Positions 1 to 12,234 of a DNA stretch of 64,000 bases are shown one piece after another. The first letter of the stretch is position 1; every line of letters begins with the position of its first letter. Location of the stretch: the NCBI GenBank assembly GCA_947462335.1, contig OX381704.1:41296942-41360941 (forward strand), read 5' to 3'. Below the pieces are notes generated by a model. That model worked only from the letters and a program-made list of their open reading frames with translations, made no database searches and had not been told where the DNA came from. The position numbers and the translations under genes were made by a program. The stretch is from Harmothoe impar (lineage: Eukaryota; Annelida; Polychaeta; Phyllodocida; Polynoidae).

Positions 1-519
1 TTCAAAGACTGTTGATATCACTGTCTACAGTGCTGGTGGTGCAGTGCTGCTTTTATCCATGGTGCTAAAATTGCAGTACCTGACTGTGGGTGCTATAAGG
101 TGTGTGGTGCTGTAAGAGTAATCAAAGAGTGGCTGCTATATCTGAGGTGCTGATATTGCCAATATATATTGCCACAGATGTCTCTGATGTTAGGGTTGTA
201 TGTTTTACGGCACTAACACTGAACATATATGTGTATGGTAATTATTACAATTTAGTGGGGGAGGTGGGGGGGGGGGTTATACTGGTTTTGGCCAAACTAC
301 CAAACTCTTAAATGTATGTGTGTTTGTGTGCTTTTGTACTAGTTAGTGTGTCTTTGTTTTTGTATGTACTGAATGTCAACGAAACTTATTTTTCTCAAAT
401 TTGCCATATTCAGTTACTGAAACTGCCACTCTGGGATTCTTGCATGGATGGTGTATGTATGGTTGGGATCCCAACGTGGGGTGCAAGTGTACAGATTCAG
501 CAATTGTTGATTTCCTCAA
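1..519. other. Non-coding sequence left of the LINE ORF2
   Basis: No gene is supported here. The first 160 bases are rich in GTGCTG-like words, and a G-run lies near 260-275. The stretch could be the 5' untranslated part of the LINE that follows, or PSME4 intron sequence. No LINE ORF1 is visible. Confidence 0.5.
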
Positions 520-3036
520 ATGAAAAATAAGGTATGGAAGATCTGCTCTCTGAATGTGAATGGCTTAGGGGAAAGGGGCAAGAGGAAGGCTATATTTAGA
601 AAACTGAAGGAGGGCAACTTTGATGTGTGTTTTTTACAGGAGACACACAGCTCAAATACAACTGCAAAATTGTGGGCTGCTGAGTGGGGCGGTCAGGTAT
701 TCTTCTCCCATGGTGAGACCAATAGCTGTGGCACAGCAATCTTGATAAAAAATAATACAGATATTGTCACAAAGGAGGTTGATGTAGATTGTGATGGACG
801 CTTTGTCATACTAAATGCTGAACTAGGTGGACACAAATGGGTATTGTGTAATGTGTATGCGCCAACCTCAAATCATGAACCAGAACAAATTGAGCTGATA
901 ACAAAAATTAAGTTAAAATTGGAAGACAATGAGGATGTCCCGATAATTATGGGGGGAGATTTTAACATAGCCCTCAATCACACTCTAGACAGACGTAACA
1001 ATACCGCTCCTGTAATATCCAGCAGATATCGTAAAGACTTAACTGAACTGATGAGAAATCTCCAAGTATGTGACATCTGGAGAACTAGGCACCCAGTGGC
1101 AAGAAGATATACTTTTCATCGCAGAAATCAGGGGTCCAGATTGGATTATTTATTTATCTCAGACTTCCTAGAAAATAAAGTTCTGAGGTGTACAATTGAT
1201 GTTGGATTACACACAGACCATAGTCTCATAAGCATAGAAATAGACAGAGAAGAGACAGAGAGGGGGCCTGGATGGTGGAAACTTAACACCACCCTACTTG
1301 CGGAGGAGGAGTATAGGAAGGGTATTAGGGAGATGCTGTCACAGACTCAGGAGGAAAATGGGGACTTGAACCCGGCCTTGTTATGGGATCTTGTCAAGTA
1401 TAAAATCAAATCATTTTCCATGAAGTATGGTAAGGAAAGAAAGCAAGCTCTCCAAAGGGAATCCGTACAATTGCTTAAAAAAATTCGGGAACTCACAAAG
1501 AAATTTGATGAAGGCTCGGATGTGGCTGAGGAAATATCTTCATACAAGAGGGACTTAGAGGCATTAGAGAGACAAAGGGCTCAAGCAGCTATTTTCAGAT
1601 CAAAATGTAACTGGGCAGCATATGGGGAAAAAACAACAAAATACTTTCTAAATCTGGAAAAGAGAAATTATCAGAATAAATTGATATCGCAGATAAAGAC
1701 ACCTGATGGGAGGTCCCTTTTTGAGCCCAAAGAAATATTAAATGAGATTGCCAGTTTCTATAAAGGTCTGTATGGGAAGGAGGACACTGAGCCCCTAGAT
1801 GATAGCATGGGATCTCTTATTGAAGATGCTGTGCCTAAGTTAACAGACTCTCAAAAAACCTCCCTGGAGTCTGCCCTTACCAAAGAGGACTTCTCGTATG
1901 CTTTAAGGGAAATGAAGAAGGGAAAATGTCCTGGAAGTGATGGACTCCCAGCAGAGTTTTACACATGTTTCTGGGATGACATAAAAGATCTGGTGAGCGG
2001 GAGTCTAAGTTATGCATATGAGCAAGGGGAGCTTAGTACAGAACAGAAGAGAGGTATCATCACCCTCATTCCCAAAAAAGATCTGGATAAAACAAAAGTG
2101 TCAAATTGGAGGCCAATTACTCTATTGAACACAGACTACAAGATTCTCACAAAAGCATTAGCCAGAAAGCTACAGAGGGTGTTACCGGATCTTATCTATC
2201 CAGATCAAACAGGGTTTATGAAAAACAGATATATAGGTACAAATATTAGACAGACACAGGACATAATTGAATTTTCTGAGAGTACAAACACCCCTGGCAT
2301 GTTGCTGTCATTAGACTTTTGCAAAGCCTTTGACTCAGTTGGATGGGATAGTATTATTGAAGCCCTCAGATGCTTTGGTTTTGGGGAAAACTACATATCC
2401 TGGATAAATATCATTTATAATAACATAGAGACATGTGTCTCAAATAATGGCTTTAGTTCCGGATGGTTCTCCCCGGGCCGTGGGACACGCCAAGGCTGCT
2501 GCCTTTCCCCGTACCTCTTCCTCCTTGTGGTGGAAATGTTAGCAATAGCAATCAGAGAGCATAAGCAGATAAGAGGAATCAACATATTGGGGAAGGACAT
2601 AAAGATATGTTTATATGCAGATGATGTCACTTGCTTCCTTGGGGATCCTGAGTCCCTGCACCGTCTCACAGACTTGCTGGAGAGATTCAGGCGCTATTCT
2701 GGATTGAAAATCAGTCGAGACAAATCTAAACTCATGTGCTTAGGGTCACTTGAAGCAGAAAGCGTTCAGGGCTCATCTTACCAAAAGGTCCAGTCTATTG
2801 AGGTTCTTGGTATCAAGATGTCTAGATATCACAATGATTTGCTGCATTATAAATGGAATTACAAACCAAGATTAGACAAATGTAAATCTATATGTCATGA
2901 TTGGAAGCATAGATCGCTTTCCCTAAAGGGGAAAATTACAGTTATCAATAGCCTTGTCATACCAATCATGTTATTCCCCATCAGTGTAACAGACTGTCCA
3001 CCAAGAGTTTTAAGTGAATTTCGGACAATAAAAATA
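520..3036 (+). CDS. LINE ORF2, 5' part: endonuclease and reverse transcriptase
   Basis: The first ~240 residues are an APE-type endonuclease with the motifs LNVNGL, QETH, NVYAP, GGDFN, RLDYLF and TDHS, which nicks target DNA. A linker of about 200 residues follows. The reverse transcriptase then shows GKCPGSDGL, WRPITLLNTDYKI, the catalytic LSLDFCKAFDSV and YADD, and a thumb region. All catalytic motifs are intact and the frame has no internal stop, so the copy was young when it was interrupted. The frame continues past the breakpoint at about 3036 into inserted DNA and stops at 3057, so the last few codons are not LINE-derived. Confidence 0.88.
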
Positions 3037-3239
3037 TACAGCAGTCCAACATTATAGCACTCCAATGCACTATATGGATATATATCTAAAACTGGACATC
3101 GACATCCATGTAACAGAATCCTTCCAACAGAAATCTATATTTAGTAGAAGTAGAAATCCATGAATATCTATATGAAGGAGAACACCATGTTCATGCCTAT
3201 GAATATGTCTGTGTGTATGTTCATTTAAAGATTCAAGAT

Positions 3240-4660
3240 TGCAACCATTCATTGAATGCCACCATGCTTTCAATGTAATCTCGAATTGCAGTTGCAGTAA
3301 TTTGATACTAATAAAAAAAAAATCTATTCCATTTTTCTTTCATGAACAGTTGGCATCCCATGGATTCAAGATGGCTATCACTCATTGAATGTCCCGATGC
3401 TTGAAATGCAATCTTGACTTGTAGTTGCATTAATTTGATACTATCAAAAAAACAAATCCTATTTGATTTTTCCTTCATTCAACCCATTCAAGATGGCTAC
3501 CATTTACTAAATGCCACAATGCTTTCAGTGCAATGAAGTATTATAGTTGCATTAGGCCACTCAAAAAAAAAAAGTTGTTTCTCATCACCGCGCGCATCAT
3601 AAAAATCATGATTTGGGGAAAACTTTTTTTTTTTTTTTTTTACATTTTCGATGAAAAATATGTTTAAATTGCGAAAATATTGGCAAATTTGGTATCAAAT
3701 TAAAGCTTATGCTGTCAGCAATGCAATTAGCTAGGTGTAACTTGCATTCTTACAACTTTTGCTGATCAATAAACTCCAAATTACTAACATTTGAAAATTG
3801 ATCGCGAAATGTCCAAATTTCCCTATGTAAATTGCCCCGAGTAAAAAAAAAAAAAAAATTAAATAAAAAACGCCCTCATCATATTTTTCATTGCTTGGTG
3901 ATGAGAAACAATTTTTTTTTTTTGAGTGGCCTTAATTTGTATAATTCATATAAGAAAATTTCTATTTGATACCTTTTTCAAACACAGTTGGCACCCCATA
4001 GGTTTAGGATGGCCACCATTCATTGAATGCCACAATGCTTTAAATGCAATCTTGAAATGTAGTTGCATAAATTGTATACTGTTAAAAAAAATCCAATTTA
4101 GTTGTTCTTTTCATGAAGAGTTGGCACCCCATAGGTTCAAGATGGCCACCAGTCATTGAATGCCATAATGCTTAAATGCAATTTTGAATTGCAGTTGCAT
4201 TAATTTGATTCTTAAAAAAAATACTTTCTTTTCTTTCTTTCATGAACAGTTGGCACCCCATACATTCAAGGTGGCTACCAGTCATTGCATGCCACAATGC
4301 TTTAAGTGCAATCACAAATTGTAGTTGCATTAATCTGATACTAATAAAAAAACTAATTCTATTCTTTTTTTTAAATTCATGAACAGTTGGCACCCCATAT
4401 ATTTAAGATGACTACCATTGATTTAAGATGCTTGAAATCTCGAATTGTATTTGCATCAATTTAATGCTAATAAAAAACAAATTCTTATAGATTTTTCTTT
4501 TATGAATAGTTGGCACCCCATAAGGTGGCTACTATTCATATTAATGCAAATACAATGCTTTAAGTGCTAAATTACGAATTGTAGTTGCATTAATCTGATA
4601 CTAAAAAAAAATAAAATATTCCATTTGATTTTTCTTTCATGAACAGTTGGCACCCCATTA
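3240..4660. repeat. Diverged ~125-135 bp tandem repeat array
   Basis: About nine imperfect units share the words CATTGAATGCCA, AATGCTTTAA, GTTGCATTAATTTGATACT, an A-run, TTTCATGAACAGTTGGCA and ACCCCAT. Units begin near 3250, 3382, 3506, 4019, 4153 and 4281, with decayed ones after that. The array is interrupted by the MITE at 3554-3932. No coding potential is seen. Confidence 0.75.
3554..3932. mobile_element. PIF/Harbinger-like MITE with TTA target duplication
   Basis: The terminal inverted repeats start GGCCACTCAAAAAAA and continue to TGTTTCTCATCACC, mirrored at the right end. The target word TTA is duplicated on both sides (GCATTA before, TTAATTTG after), and removing the element restores the tandem-repeat unit. 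A 3-bp TWA duplication is typical of PIF/Harbinger elements. A decayed relative lies at 37856-38075. Confidence 0.75.
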
Positions 4661-5253
4661 ATTAAAAATGCACCCAGCACCCAGGTCAACAGCTATATAC
4701 GGACACATGAACCTCCCCTGCCTGTTCTCCTTCAATGCAGAGTGAAGTGGGTGGGAGGGGGTGACCATCAACAGTGCATAAACACTTTGATTGGATGACA
4801 ATGCAGTTTTTATATTACAACCCTAAATTTGTGCAACGAAAATCATCAAGAAATACTAAGTATTTTTTCCAAAGAATAGCTTTTCTAGAATGGCTCGATA
4901 CTCAGAAATCCTACTGCGAATAAAAAAAAGTCAAATTCTGATTCTAAACACCTGAAAAGTGAGAAATGCTGGCGTTCACGGTTTATGTAGGAAATGTACT
5001 AAAAACACCAAAAATATGCAACAAAACCCTAATTTTCTCAAAAACTGTTCAGTAGGATTTTTTCTAACTGAGGTTCCAGTGTTTTCTACCCTCATATTAC
5101 ACATTGGCATAGAGAATATATTGGCACCTAGTCAGGATTTTGCCCTAGAAGCAATCTGTGAGGCAAAAAACAGCCAAAATGAGCCACTGGTCTGAAGTAT
5201 AAAACTGGGCATCGATCACTATAGAGCTACAAAGAGAGAGAATCGATGTCCAG

Positions 5254-6506
5254 TAATTATGAACTTTCTTTGGAACAGTACTGTAAACCGAGTGGCATAT
5301 GAAACTATATGTTCAAGTGTTGGTGAGGGGGGCCTTGGACTCTTAGACCTATCCTCCCTTTTGGAGGCAGCTCAAGTGAAGTGGGTAGGGCGATTGTGTA
5401 CCGATGACCAACTTCGATGGACACTGTTTCCACGATACATAATGGGGGTAAAGGAATCTTTGTATCATGCATTCTTAGAAAAGAATAAGGACATGGCTGA
5501 AAGGCTTAGCTCTGGATTCTACAAATGTATTTGTAACACCTGGCAAACTTTGTATCATAAGAGACCTGTTACTAATGTTCAGATGCAAAATGAATCGCTC
5601 TGGAATAATATGTTCATTAAATGTGGTAAAAGTGTGTTGTCATGGAAGAACTGGTATGAAGCTGGTGTGGTAAAGGTTAAGGATCTGATAACTGAAAATG
5701 GTACATTCATGTCACATGAGGAGGTCTATGAAATTTTCAACATAAAGTGTAATTTCTTACAACTGCTCCAGATACGTAGTGCAATACCTTGGATGTCAGA
5801 CATGGTACTGGAAAAGGTAGAAGATGTTCCCATAAGCCTTTATATACAAGACGGAGAAGACAGTTGTCTAGAAATTGTCTGTGGAGCAAGTAAGAGTATA
5901 TATAAGGTTATAAGAAAGAATAAGAACAGGGCCCCAACCTCAAGAAAGAGATGGGAAAAGGAGTTTCCTGCTTTGATAGAGGACGATCTCAAATGGGTAC
6001 AAATATATAAGGCACCATTCATGGCTGTCCGTGACACAAAACTTCAGTCTCTACAGTATAAAATTATTTATAACATTGTACCGACACGCAAGTATCTCTG
6101 TACAAGAAAGGGGATAAGTTCTCCAGATTGCTTATTCTGTGGCAGGGAGGACGACATTTTCCATTTCTTTTTTTACTGTCCATCAGTCGAGACCTTCCTT
6201 GTTAGTGTTGCCAATCTCGTCATTGACCAATTAGAGCTGCCCATGGCCGATGTCAGCCAGTTAGAATTTGTCTTGGGTTTAACAGGAAAAGATAAAAAAT
6301 CCAGAATGCTTAACATGGTCATTCTCCATATAAAATTTTACATCTATAGGCAGCGTCTGTTCCATGAGAACAAGTTGGATTCCATGGGGTGGTTGTTTGA
6401 GTTCAGGTATTACTTACTCAGAGAAAAGCAGATTTGCAGAGCAGAGTTAAAACCAAGCAAGTTTTCTAAATGGCAAAATGCCCTGCATAATCTAAATGGT
6501 TATTAA
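5254..6506 (+). CDS. LINE ORF2, 3' part: C-terminal domain
   Basis: This resumes the LINE frame with NFLWNSTVNRVAYETIC and the typical GGLGLLDL motif that follows the reverse transcriptase of L1/Tx1-type LINEs. A C-terminal zinc-finger-like cluster, CLFCGREDDIFHFFFYC, lies at about residues 288-305 of this part and probably binds nucleic acid. It is open to its natural stop and separated from the catalytic half by the nested insertion, so it is unlikely to be made as a functional protein here. Confidence 0.85.
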
Positions 6507-6934
6507 ATAATGTGGTACTTTATTGCAGCATTGGCATTCGCTGTAGTGTCCTGTAGTGTCCTGTGGTGTCTTTGTAGTTTATATACCAAAGGGTCTGATC
6601 AACCAATATATCATAGATAGATCACATACTCATATATACTCCAGATATCTATATATGTTTAGTCTTAATGCGTATGTTATATGTATGTTTTTATAACCAC
6701 ATGTATACTGATTTATATAATCCAGATATCTATGTTTTGATTTGCATGAGTATTTGTAGTGATAAACCACTCAAAATGACCCATCAAAAAATAGTCAGCA
6801 ATGTAGATGCATTATATAACCTGTATTAAAGAAATAAAGTGAGCATTGCTCTTTTAAAAAAAAAAAAATAAGTTAAAGTTATCCGTTATTTGCTCTTTCA
6901 GTATCTTTGTCGGCAGTTGATAATAAAGATTTCC

Positions 6935-7185
6935 TGATGCGGTTATGGAACAGATAGACTATGGTTATGAAAATGTATGTAGAATTAACCACAGCTTGCT
7001 GGTGGGGCCAGAGGAGGGCGAAGCCCAAGTCACCCTACCAGCAAGCTATGGTTAATTCTAATACCCTTTTCATAACCATTGTCTATCTGTTTTAAACCAC
7101 AGCAGTAAGGTTATCTCAGGGTATGCGAAATAACCATGGTGCGAACTCCCTTTGTCTTACCCCTTCGCTGTGGTTTAAAAAACAA
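6935..7185. mobile_element. Foldback element, copy 1
   Basis: Arms of about 58 bp at 6949-7010 and 7038-7095 are near-perfect inverted repeats (outer word AACAGATAGACAATGGTTAT, inner word AGCTTGCTGGT). A second inverted pair, ACCACAGC...GCTGTGGT, flanks 7093-7180. The same two-part structure in the opposite order recurs at 42290-42520, so this is a family. Confidence 0.7.
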
Positions 7186-7356
7186 TACTGTCAACATTAC
7201 TTCCTATGAAACTATGCACTCTTAGATATGTGAAATCCTCCGAATCTAGATCTTTCAAACATAAGATATACATAATCATGATATGTGTAATGCAATACTC
7301 TCCAATATATGGTGTATGTCTAGACTTTGTATATTATCAATTTAGTGATAACTTAC

Positions 7357-10116
7357 TTGAGAAGAGTGATGAGGAGCGTAGCAAACTTCTGCACCAAAGA
7401 ACAGTCTAAGTCTGGAATGGTGGTCAGCTCAAACAAGAGTGAGATGAACGTCAGATGATCCTCCTTGGAAAACTTGGGACCGAACAGTCTGATATACCTG
7501 AGCAAAATAAAATATCAGGATGTTAGTTTTGTGTAATATTAATATACATGTATATAACGTTCATTAATACCCGGTAGGTAGTTACAAGTACTAATAAAAC
7601 AGGTCGCTACCCAGCGATGCACCGAGCCCCAAGCAGACTCCATCATAACTTCTACCTTGGACTCAGAGTTGGAGATTGAAAATGCTATGACAATCCGACC
7701 CTATTTGCGATATGCTAAGGCATTCCAACAGTGCAGTACTCTACGTCAGACGAATGCTGTCTGCACGATGACGTCACCAATTTTGCCGCGTCACTGTCGC
7801 CAGCAGAATTGTCAATAAGAAAACTACTACATGTGTATTGAGAGTTTCCACCGTCAATAGCTGGGCCACCATGATCTTGCTTTTGACAGTTCAAACTGTC
7901 TACAGTGGAAAACTGTCCTCCTTAATATTGATAGTTCAAACTGTGAAAAGTGGGTTATTTCTCTCTTAGTCTTATTGACAGTTCGAATTCACAATAATGG
8001 TAAATTATACTGTTATTGACAGTTCCTTATAATAACTGTCATCACCTTGGGAATCTTTTCAATCGACTTTGACGATTTTGAACCCGAAAGCGATTTTGAT
8101 TCCCAACTTATTTTGACTCCAGGTAGATCTTGACTACAGGTCGATTTTGAGCACTTCGGGTGATGAACTGTCAATAAGACAAAATAAATCTTCCACTATT
8201 GAGTTTGTTAGGGGAACTGTCAGGAACAGGAGGATTTTTCACCATTCAGTGTAGTTCATGGCAGTAAATCTACTGTCCAAAATGAGGAACTGAAACCTGA
8301 CACCAAGAGCGTCTGTGGAGACTGAGACAAGGAGAGGTACAGGGGCCCAGTGTAGGTTGATGTAAGAGATGGGTTAGATAGGCCGCTCTCCCGAACTAGA
8401 ATGCATTGACAGTTTAAATTGTCAATAACAGGAATAATTTCCACTATTGACAGTTCAAACTGTCAATAGCGTTTGTGATTCCGGCAAGGCATGCCTGCAT
8501 ATTCTGTCACAAATTGTTCAACTCCCATATGACGCAAAGTCTAAAGCCATGGCATAGATTTAGTATTATATTACCAAATCACAAAATCAAAACCAATTAA
8601 CCGGTAAAGAGATTATCAAGATATCAAGGTATGAAGTACTTATGTAAATCAATATTGAAATGCAAGCCATGCCAGTGATGCATTGATTTATGCAGCTAGT
8701 TGCAGTAGTTCATATAGGTTTTTTTTTATTGCATCTCTGGGGAGGGACATATAACTATGCATATGGTAAATTACATTAACACAGCACTACTGGTAGACAT
8801 ACCATGACATGCTATCTGAAATTCTACATTCATGGACTCTCGAAAAATTGGGTCGATTGAGGAATTTAATTTCCAATAAAATTGACATACCAATAGAGAG
8901 TGACCTGTAGTCTATCACAACCGGTAAGGGAAAAATCAATCATGCTATCTGAACTAAGCAAAACTGAAACTAATGGCAACCGGAATGACGGGTGACATAC
9001 TTAGCTAGTGTCAAGTCGTTGACATAGGTCTATTGACACTTTTGAACTTTTTTCTCGCCGTATAGGGGGTTTTTAGGCAAATTTCACTTTTTTGCAATTT
9101 TGAACTTTTTTCTCGCCAAATAGGGGGTTTTTAGGCAAATTTCACATTTTTGTGATTTTCAACTTTTTTCTCGCCAAATAGGGTTTTTTTATGCAAATTT
9201 CACTTTTTTGTGATTTTGAACTTTTTATCGCCAAATCAGATGTTTTTAGGCAAATTTCACTTTTTTGCGATTTTGAACTTTTTTCTCGCCAAATCGGGGG
9301 CTTTTAGGGGAATTTCACGACTTTGCGATTTTGAACTTTTTTCTCGCCAAAAGCTGCGGAATTTGCCTCCATGCGTGATCCCATTGATGGACTCTGGATA
9401 GACCCATGCATAGTGAAGACCTACATAGTGGACATGAGGTCAAGTTAAAAAGTGCAAGTCACTTGTTTTGCAACTTGCACTGAACTGAACCTAATAGCCC
9501 TTGACTGGATTGTCAACAATCAATTAAACTATGACAAAACTCCCTCTATTTCGGAGACCAAATACACTATCAAATGCTTTATATTTATTCAAAATAACAC
9601 CCTGTGTAGAATGGCTCGGTATTCAGTAATCCTACTGCGAATAAAAAAATGTCAAATTCTAATTCCAAATACCTGAAAATTGAGAAATGCTGACGTTCAC
9701 GGGTTATGTAGGAAATGTACTAAAAACAGCGAAAAAAGGCAACAAAACCCTAATTTTCTCAAAAACTGTTCAGTAGGATTTTTTCTAACTGAGGTTCCAC
9801 TGTTTTCTACCCTCATATTACACATTGGCATAGAGAATATATTGACACCTAGTCAGGATTTTGCGCTAGGAGCAATCTGTGAGGCGAAAAACAGCCAAAA
9901 TGAGCCACTGGTCTGAAGTATAAAACTGGGCATCGATCACTATAGAGCTACAAAGAGACAGAGAATCGATGTCCAGTAATAAGCATGATGTCATCTTGGA
10001 AGGAGACTCTAAAATGTATCATAGAAAGCTGAAGTAACCAACGTTTCTGTTGAAATGAGTCGGATGTTTGACAGGTCTTTTGGTGTTTTTTTTTAGCAAA
10101 ACCTCATACACGTGAC

Positions 10117-10155
<39 letters not shown>

Positions 10156-11947
10156 TGTTTAACGTCCAGACGTACATCAAGTACCTTCAACTAATTACGT
10201 AAGCTGTCAAAGAAGCATTACAATTTGTATTTATTCATACGAAATACATGTAGTATCAAATACATTATATGAAATGAACATATATGGGTCGATGTGGCCT
10301 GTGTAGAAGGCAAATGGCCTGTGTGCATATTAAGTTTTCTGCAACACTGGCTATTGGATTATTTGATCTATTTGATCTAGGGCTAATATAACAGTATGCG
10401 GCAGGGCGGTGACAAGCCAACCTCACCTCACATGTTGAGGGGGAACCAAATATCAGTGCACTCATCAGGGAGTACGGGAACTGGGTAACCCCCCCCCCCC
10501 CTCCCACGCACTGCCATCTAACTTTGCCCCTTTTCTCCGTCACCGAACTAGCCAATTCCTCCCTATGTCATTCATCCTAGCCGAGCAACCCCATGGCATC
10601 CTACCCCTGTTATCCATTCTCCAGAAATCAAGCATTCCTTTTGTCATCCATCGAATCTCCTCTCCTGCTATAGATCGTTCTGCCATCTATCCCCCTTCAT
10701 CGCCATCCACTCACCCTGCTTCTACCCCTGCTGCTCAACTAACCCTCACCCCCCATAAGCCAATGATAAGGCCACCTAATTCATCCCCTCCTCTCTCCTG
10801 TCCTCTATTTAACAACCAGTCTTTTCTTCGCCTCTCCTATTCAGTCCGTGGTTTTAGTGTACCATAAATTAATTGACAAGTGGTGTCATCTCGTTGGTTC
10901 TGGAACCGGTCTTGTTTTACTAGTAGTAGTACCGGGTATGACAACGCACTATGATAGTGCCCCGGGGATAGTGCCTATCACATTATTGATTTACATTGTC
11001 TATACTAGCTCCCCTAGGCCCCTTCCTATCACTGAATCAGTCTGACATCGGTGTAGGAGTGTGATTTCTTTTTGAAAATTGAAGGACGCTAGATGAAGCC
11101 TATTTCAGTATTTGGGTCCTGTTCATCCGCAAAATATCTTAGCCTTAGGCTTAGGCCCCCTCCTCCCCCTCCCCCAACCCTGACTTAGACTCTCTACATG
11201 CCGAGTTTAGCCACTTTGTAGGGGTGGGGGTGGATATACAATGTAGAGCATGCAATGTAGAGGGGTCGGGGGGTCGGGGGAAAACAGGCCCTCAGCAGGG
11301 GGGGGGGGGGGGTGGCTGGTGAGGTGTGACAGTAGGCTGAGTATGTGAGTAGGCCTAGGCCAGGGTCAAAACTTTTATGGCTTTAAATACTCCCGACACA
11401 TGAATCATGATTCCACAAGCGCATGCAATTCTTGGGGGGACCGACCATTCCTCAAAATCCGAATTTAGTGGGGGGGGGGGGGGGGGGGGGGTCGAGATTG
11501 CTTTTGGTGGGGGGGGGGGGGGGGGAAATAATATTGACAATATTAGGCAAGTGACTCAGCCCTTTCATTTCAGTCATATTTGGTCAACATTGGCTAGGAT
11601 CATAATACATGTAGATGGATGTAAAATACCGCAAGAACTACGGTTGACTGTCCGTGAATAAAACTTGCAATAACAATAAAGCCGTATGATTTATGATCAT
11701 GATTATGATGTGATCCAACTCACTTTGCCAGCTGCCCTGTCCAGTGACAGGCCCCGATTTTGATATCTCTTAGAAGAACAGTCCGTCCAAGATTGGCCTT
11801 GATTTCTGCGAGTTGGAAGATCGACTCTGCATCTAATTTGTCAGCATATGGTAGCAACCTGTTGTAGATTGTTTCCTTTTGGGGAACAAATCCCAATATA
11901 TCGTATCGGTTCTCCATCATCGGTAAATCTAACTGGCTATTACACAT
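7357..11947 (-). CDS. PSME4: PSME4 (proteasome activator PA200), 5' end: exons 1 and 2
   Basis: PSME4/PA200 is a large HEAT-repeat protein that caps the 20S proteasome and acts in nuclear protein turnover, including acetylated histones in germ cells. Exon 1 is 11724-11947 on the minus strand and holds the family N-terminal motif [20 protein letters not shown]. It ends at donor GTGAGT (11718-11723). Exon 2 is 7357-7497 between a TTTTGCTCAG acceptor and donor GTAAGT (7351-7356), and encodes [20 protein letters not shown]. The lysine codon is split AA/G across the intron, so the frame is kept. Translation may start at 11947 or at one of two methionines nine and ten codons later. Later exons are not present between 1 and 7356, so the gene continues off the left edge. 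Confidence 0.93.
7845..8470. repeat. Clustered ACTGTCAAT palindromes
   Basis: The word TTGACAGTT or its inverse AACTGTCAA recurs at least eight times. At 8444-8469 they join into a 26-bp near-perfect palindrome (CTATTGACAGTT followed by its mirror). No transposon boundary could be defined. Confidence 0.5.
9038..9358. repeat. ~60-bp tandem repeat, about 5.5 units
   Basis: Each unit contains TTTTGAACTTTTTTCTCGCC, then AAATAGGGGGTTTTTAGGC, then AAATTTCACTTTTTTG. Units are diverged in the middle G-run. An open frame across the array reflects the repeat only. Confidence 0.8.
9605..9983. mobile_element. Second copy of the 3' part of the LINE-nested transposon
   Basis: About 375 bp match 4880-5257 closely, including the terminal hairpin ACTGGGCATCGAT...ATCGATGTCCAGT. 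Sequence left of 9605 does not match, so this copy is truncated or is a shorter family member. Confidence 0.75.
10098..10170 (+). repeat. (ATTG)n microsatellite next to GTTTAACGTCC
   Basis: About ten ATTG units run directly into TTGTTTAACGTCC. A similar word pair, GGGACATTAAAC followed by ACAAAC, is seen at about 24805-24835, so both may be 3' tails of one SINE or LINE family. No body was identified. Confidence 0.45.
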
Positions 11948-12234
11948 AAAGTGATGACTTGCCGACTGAGGAGACCGCCATGTTTGATTTTCCGTCTGCT
12001 GTTCAGAGCCAAAATAACCTTTGTATATCTATGATCAAATCCATTAAAATATAATAAATATACGCATAGATATTACGAACTAGTATTTATCTCCATGTTC
12101 TATACATTTATTATGAGTATATCAGCCTATTTAATTAAATAATTGGATAAACTCCTCAATACACGTTCGGACATTATTTGGTACCGTGACCGGAAACAAC
12201 CTCCATCAGCGAGCCAACATTTTAGCTCCGTTGA
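11948..12234. promoter_or_regulatory. Probable PSME4 promoter and 5' untranslated region
   Basis: This stretch lies upstream of PSME4 exon 1 and faces ASZ1. No clear TATA box was seen. On the ASZ1 side the shared upstream region is displaced by the 1371-bp array that starts at 12235. Confidence 0.4.

Larger units (their letters stand above)
3037..5253. mobile_element. Non-autonomous DNA transposon nested in the LINE
   Basis: About 2.2 kb separates two halves of one LINE frame; joining about 3036 to 5254 restores the expected LINE amino-acid pattern around the FLW motif. The right end carries ACTGGGCATCGAT and its inverted partner ATCGATGTCCAGT, forming a hairpin. ACTGGACATCGA also occurs near the left end at 3091. 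The interior holds a diverged tandem array (about 3240-4660) and a separate nested MITE (3554-3932). The last ~375 bp recur at 9605-9983. No transposase is seen. Boundaries are good to about 10 bp and the superfamily is unassigned. Confidence 0.65.
520..6868 (+). mobile_element. LINE retrotransposon (L1/Tx1-like), split by a nested DNA transposon
   Basis: A non-LTR retrotransposon carrying ORF2 with an apurinic endonuclease, a reverse transcriptase and a C-terminal CCHC-like finger. ORF2 runs from 520 to about 3036, is interrupted by about 2.2 kb of foreign DNA, and resumes at about 5254 to the stop at 6506. A 3' untranslated region follows with AATAAA at about 6833 and an A-run at 6856-6868, which marks the polyadenylated 3' end. 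The element lies in sense on the plus strand inside an intron of PSME4, which is on the minus strand. I did not find an ORF1 or the 5' end. The L1/Tx1 assignment rests on domain order and motif style, not on a phylogeny. Confidence 0.85.
7498..11723 (-). other. PSME4 intron 1 (4.2 kb), repeat-rich
   Basis: No further exon was found. It contains the ACTGTCAAT palindrome region, a 60-bp tandem repeat, a copy of the 3' part of the LINE-nested transposon, an ATTG microsatellite and several long C or G homopolymer runs (about 10490, 11298, 11470, 11510). Confidence 0.7.

Noticed and set aside
4959..5195. 78-codon frame (also 9680-9916) as a gene
   Set aside because: Lies in a non-autonomous transposon end; similarity of the two copies is explained by common origin.
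3240..9360. CRISPR-like array from regularly spaced repeats
   Set aside because: Repeats are contiguous diverged tandem units in an animal genome, with no spacer structure or cas genes.
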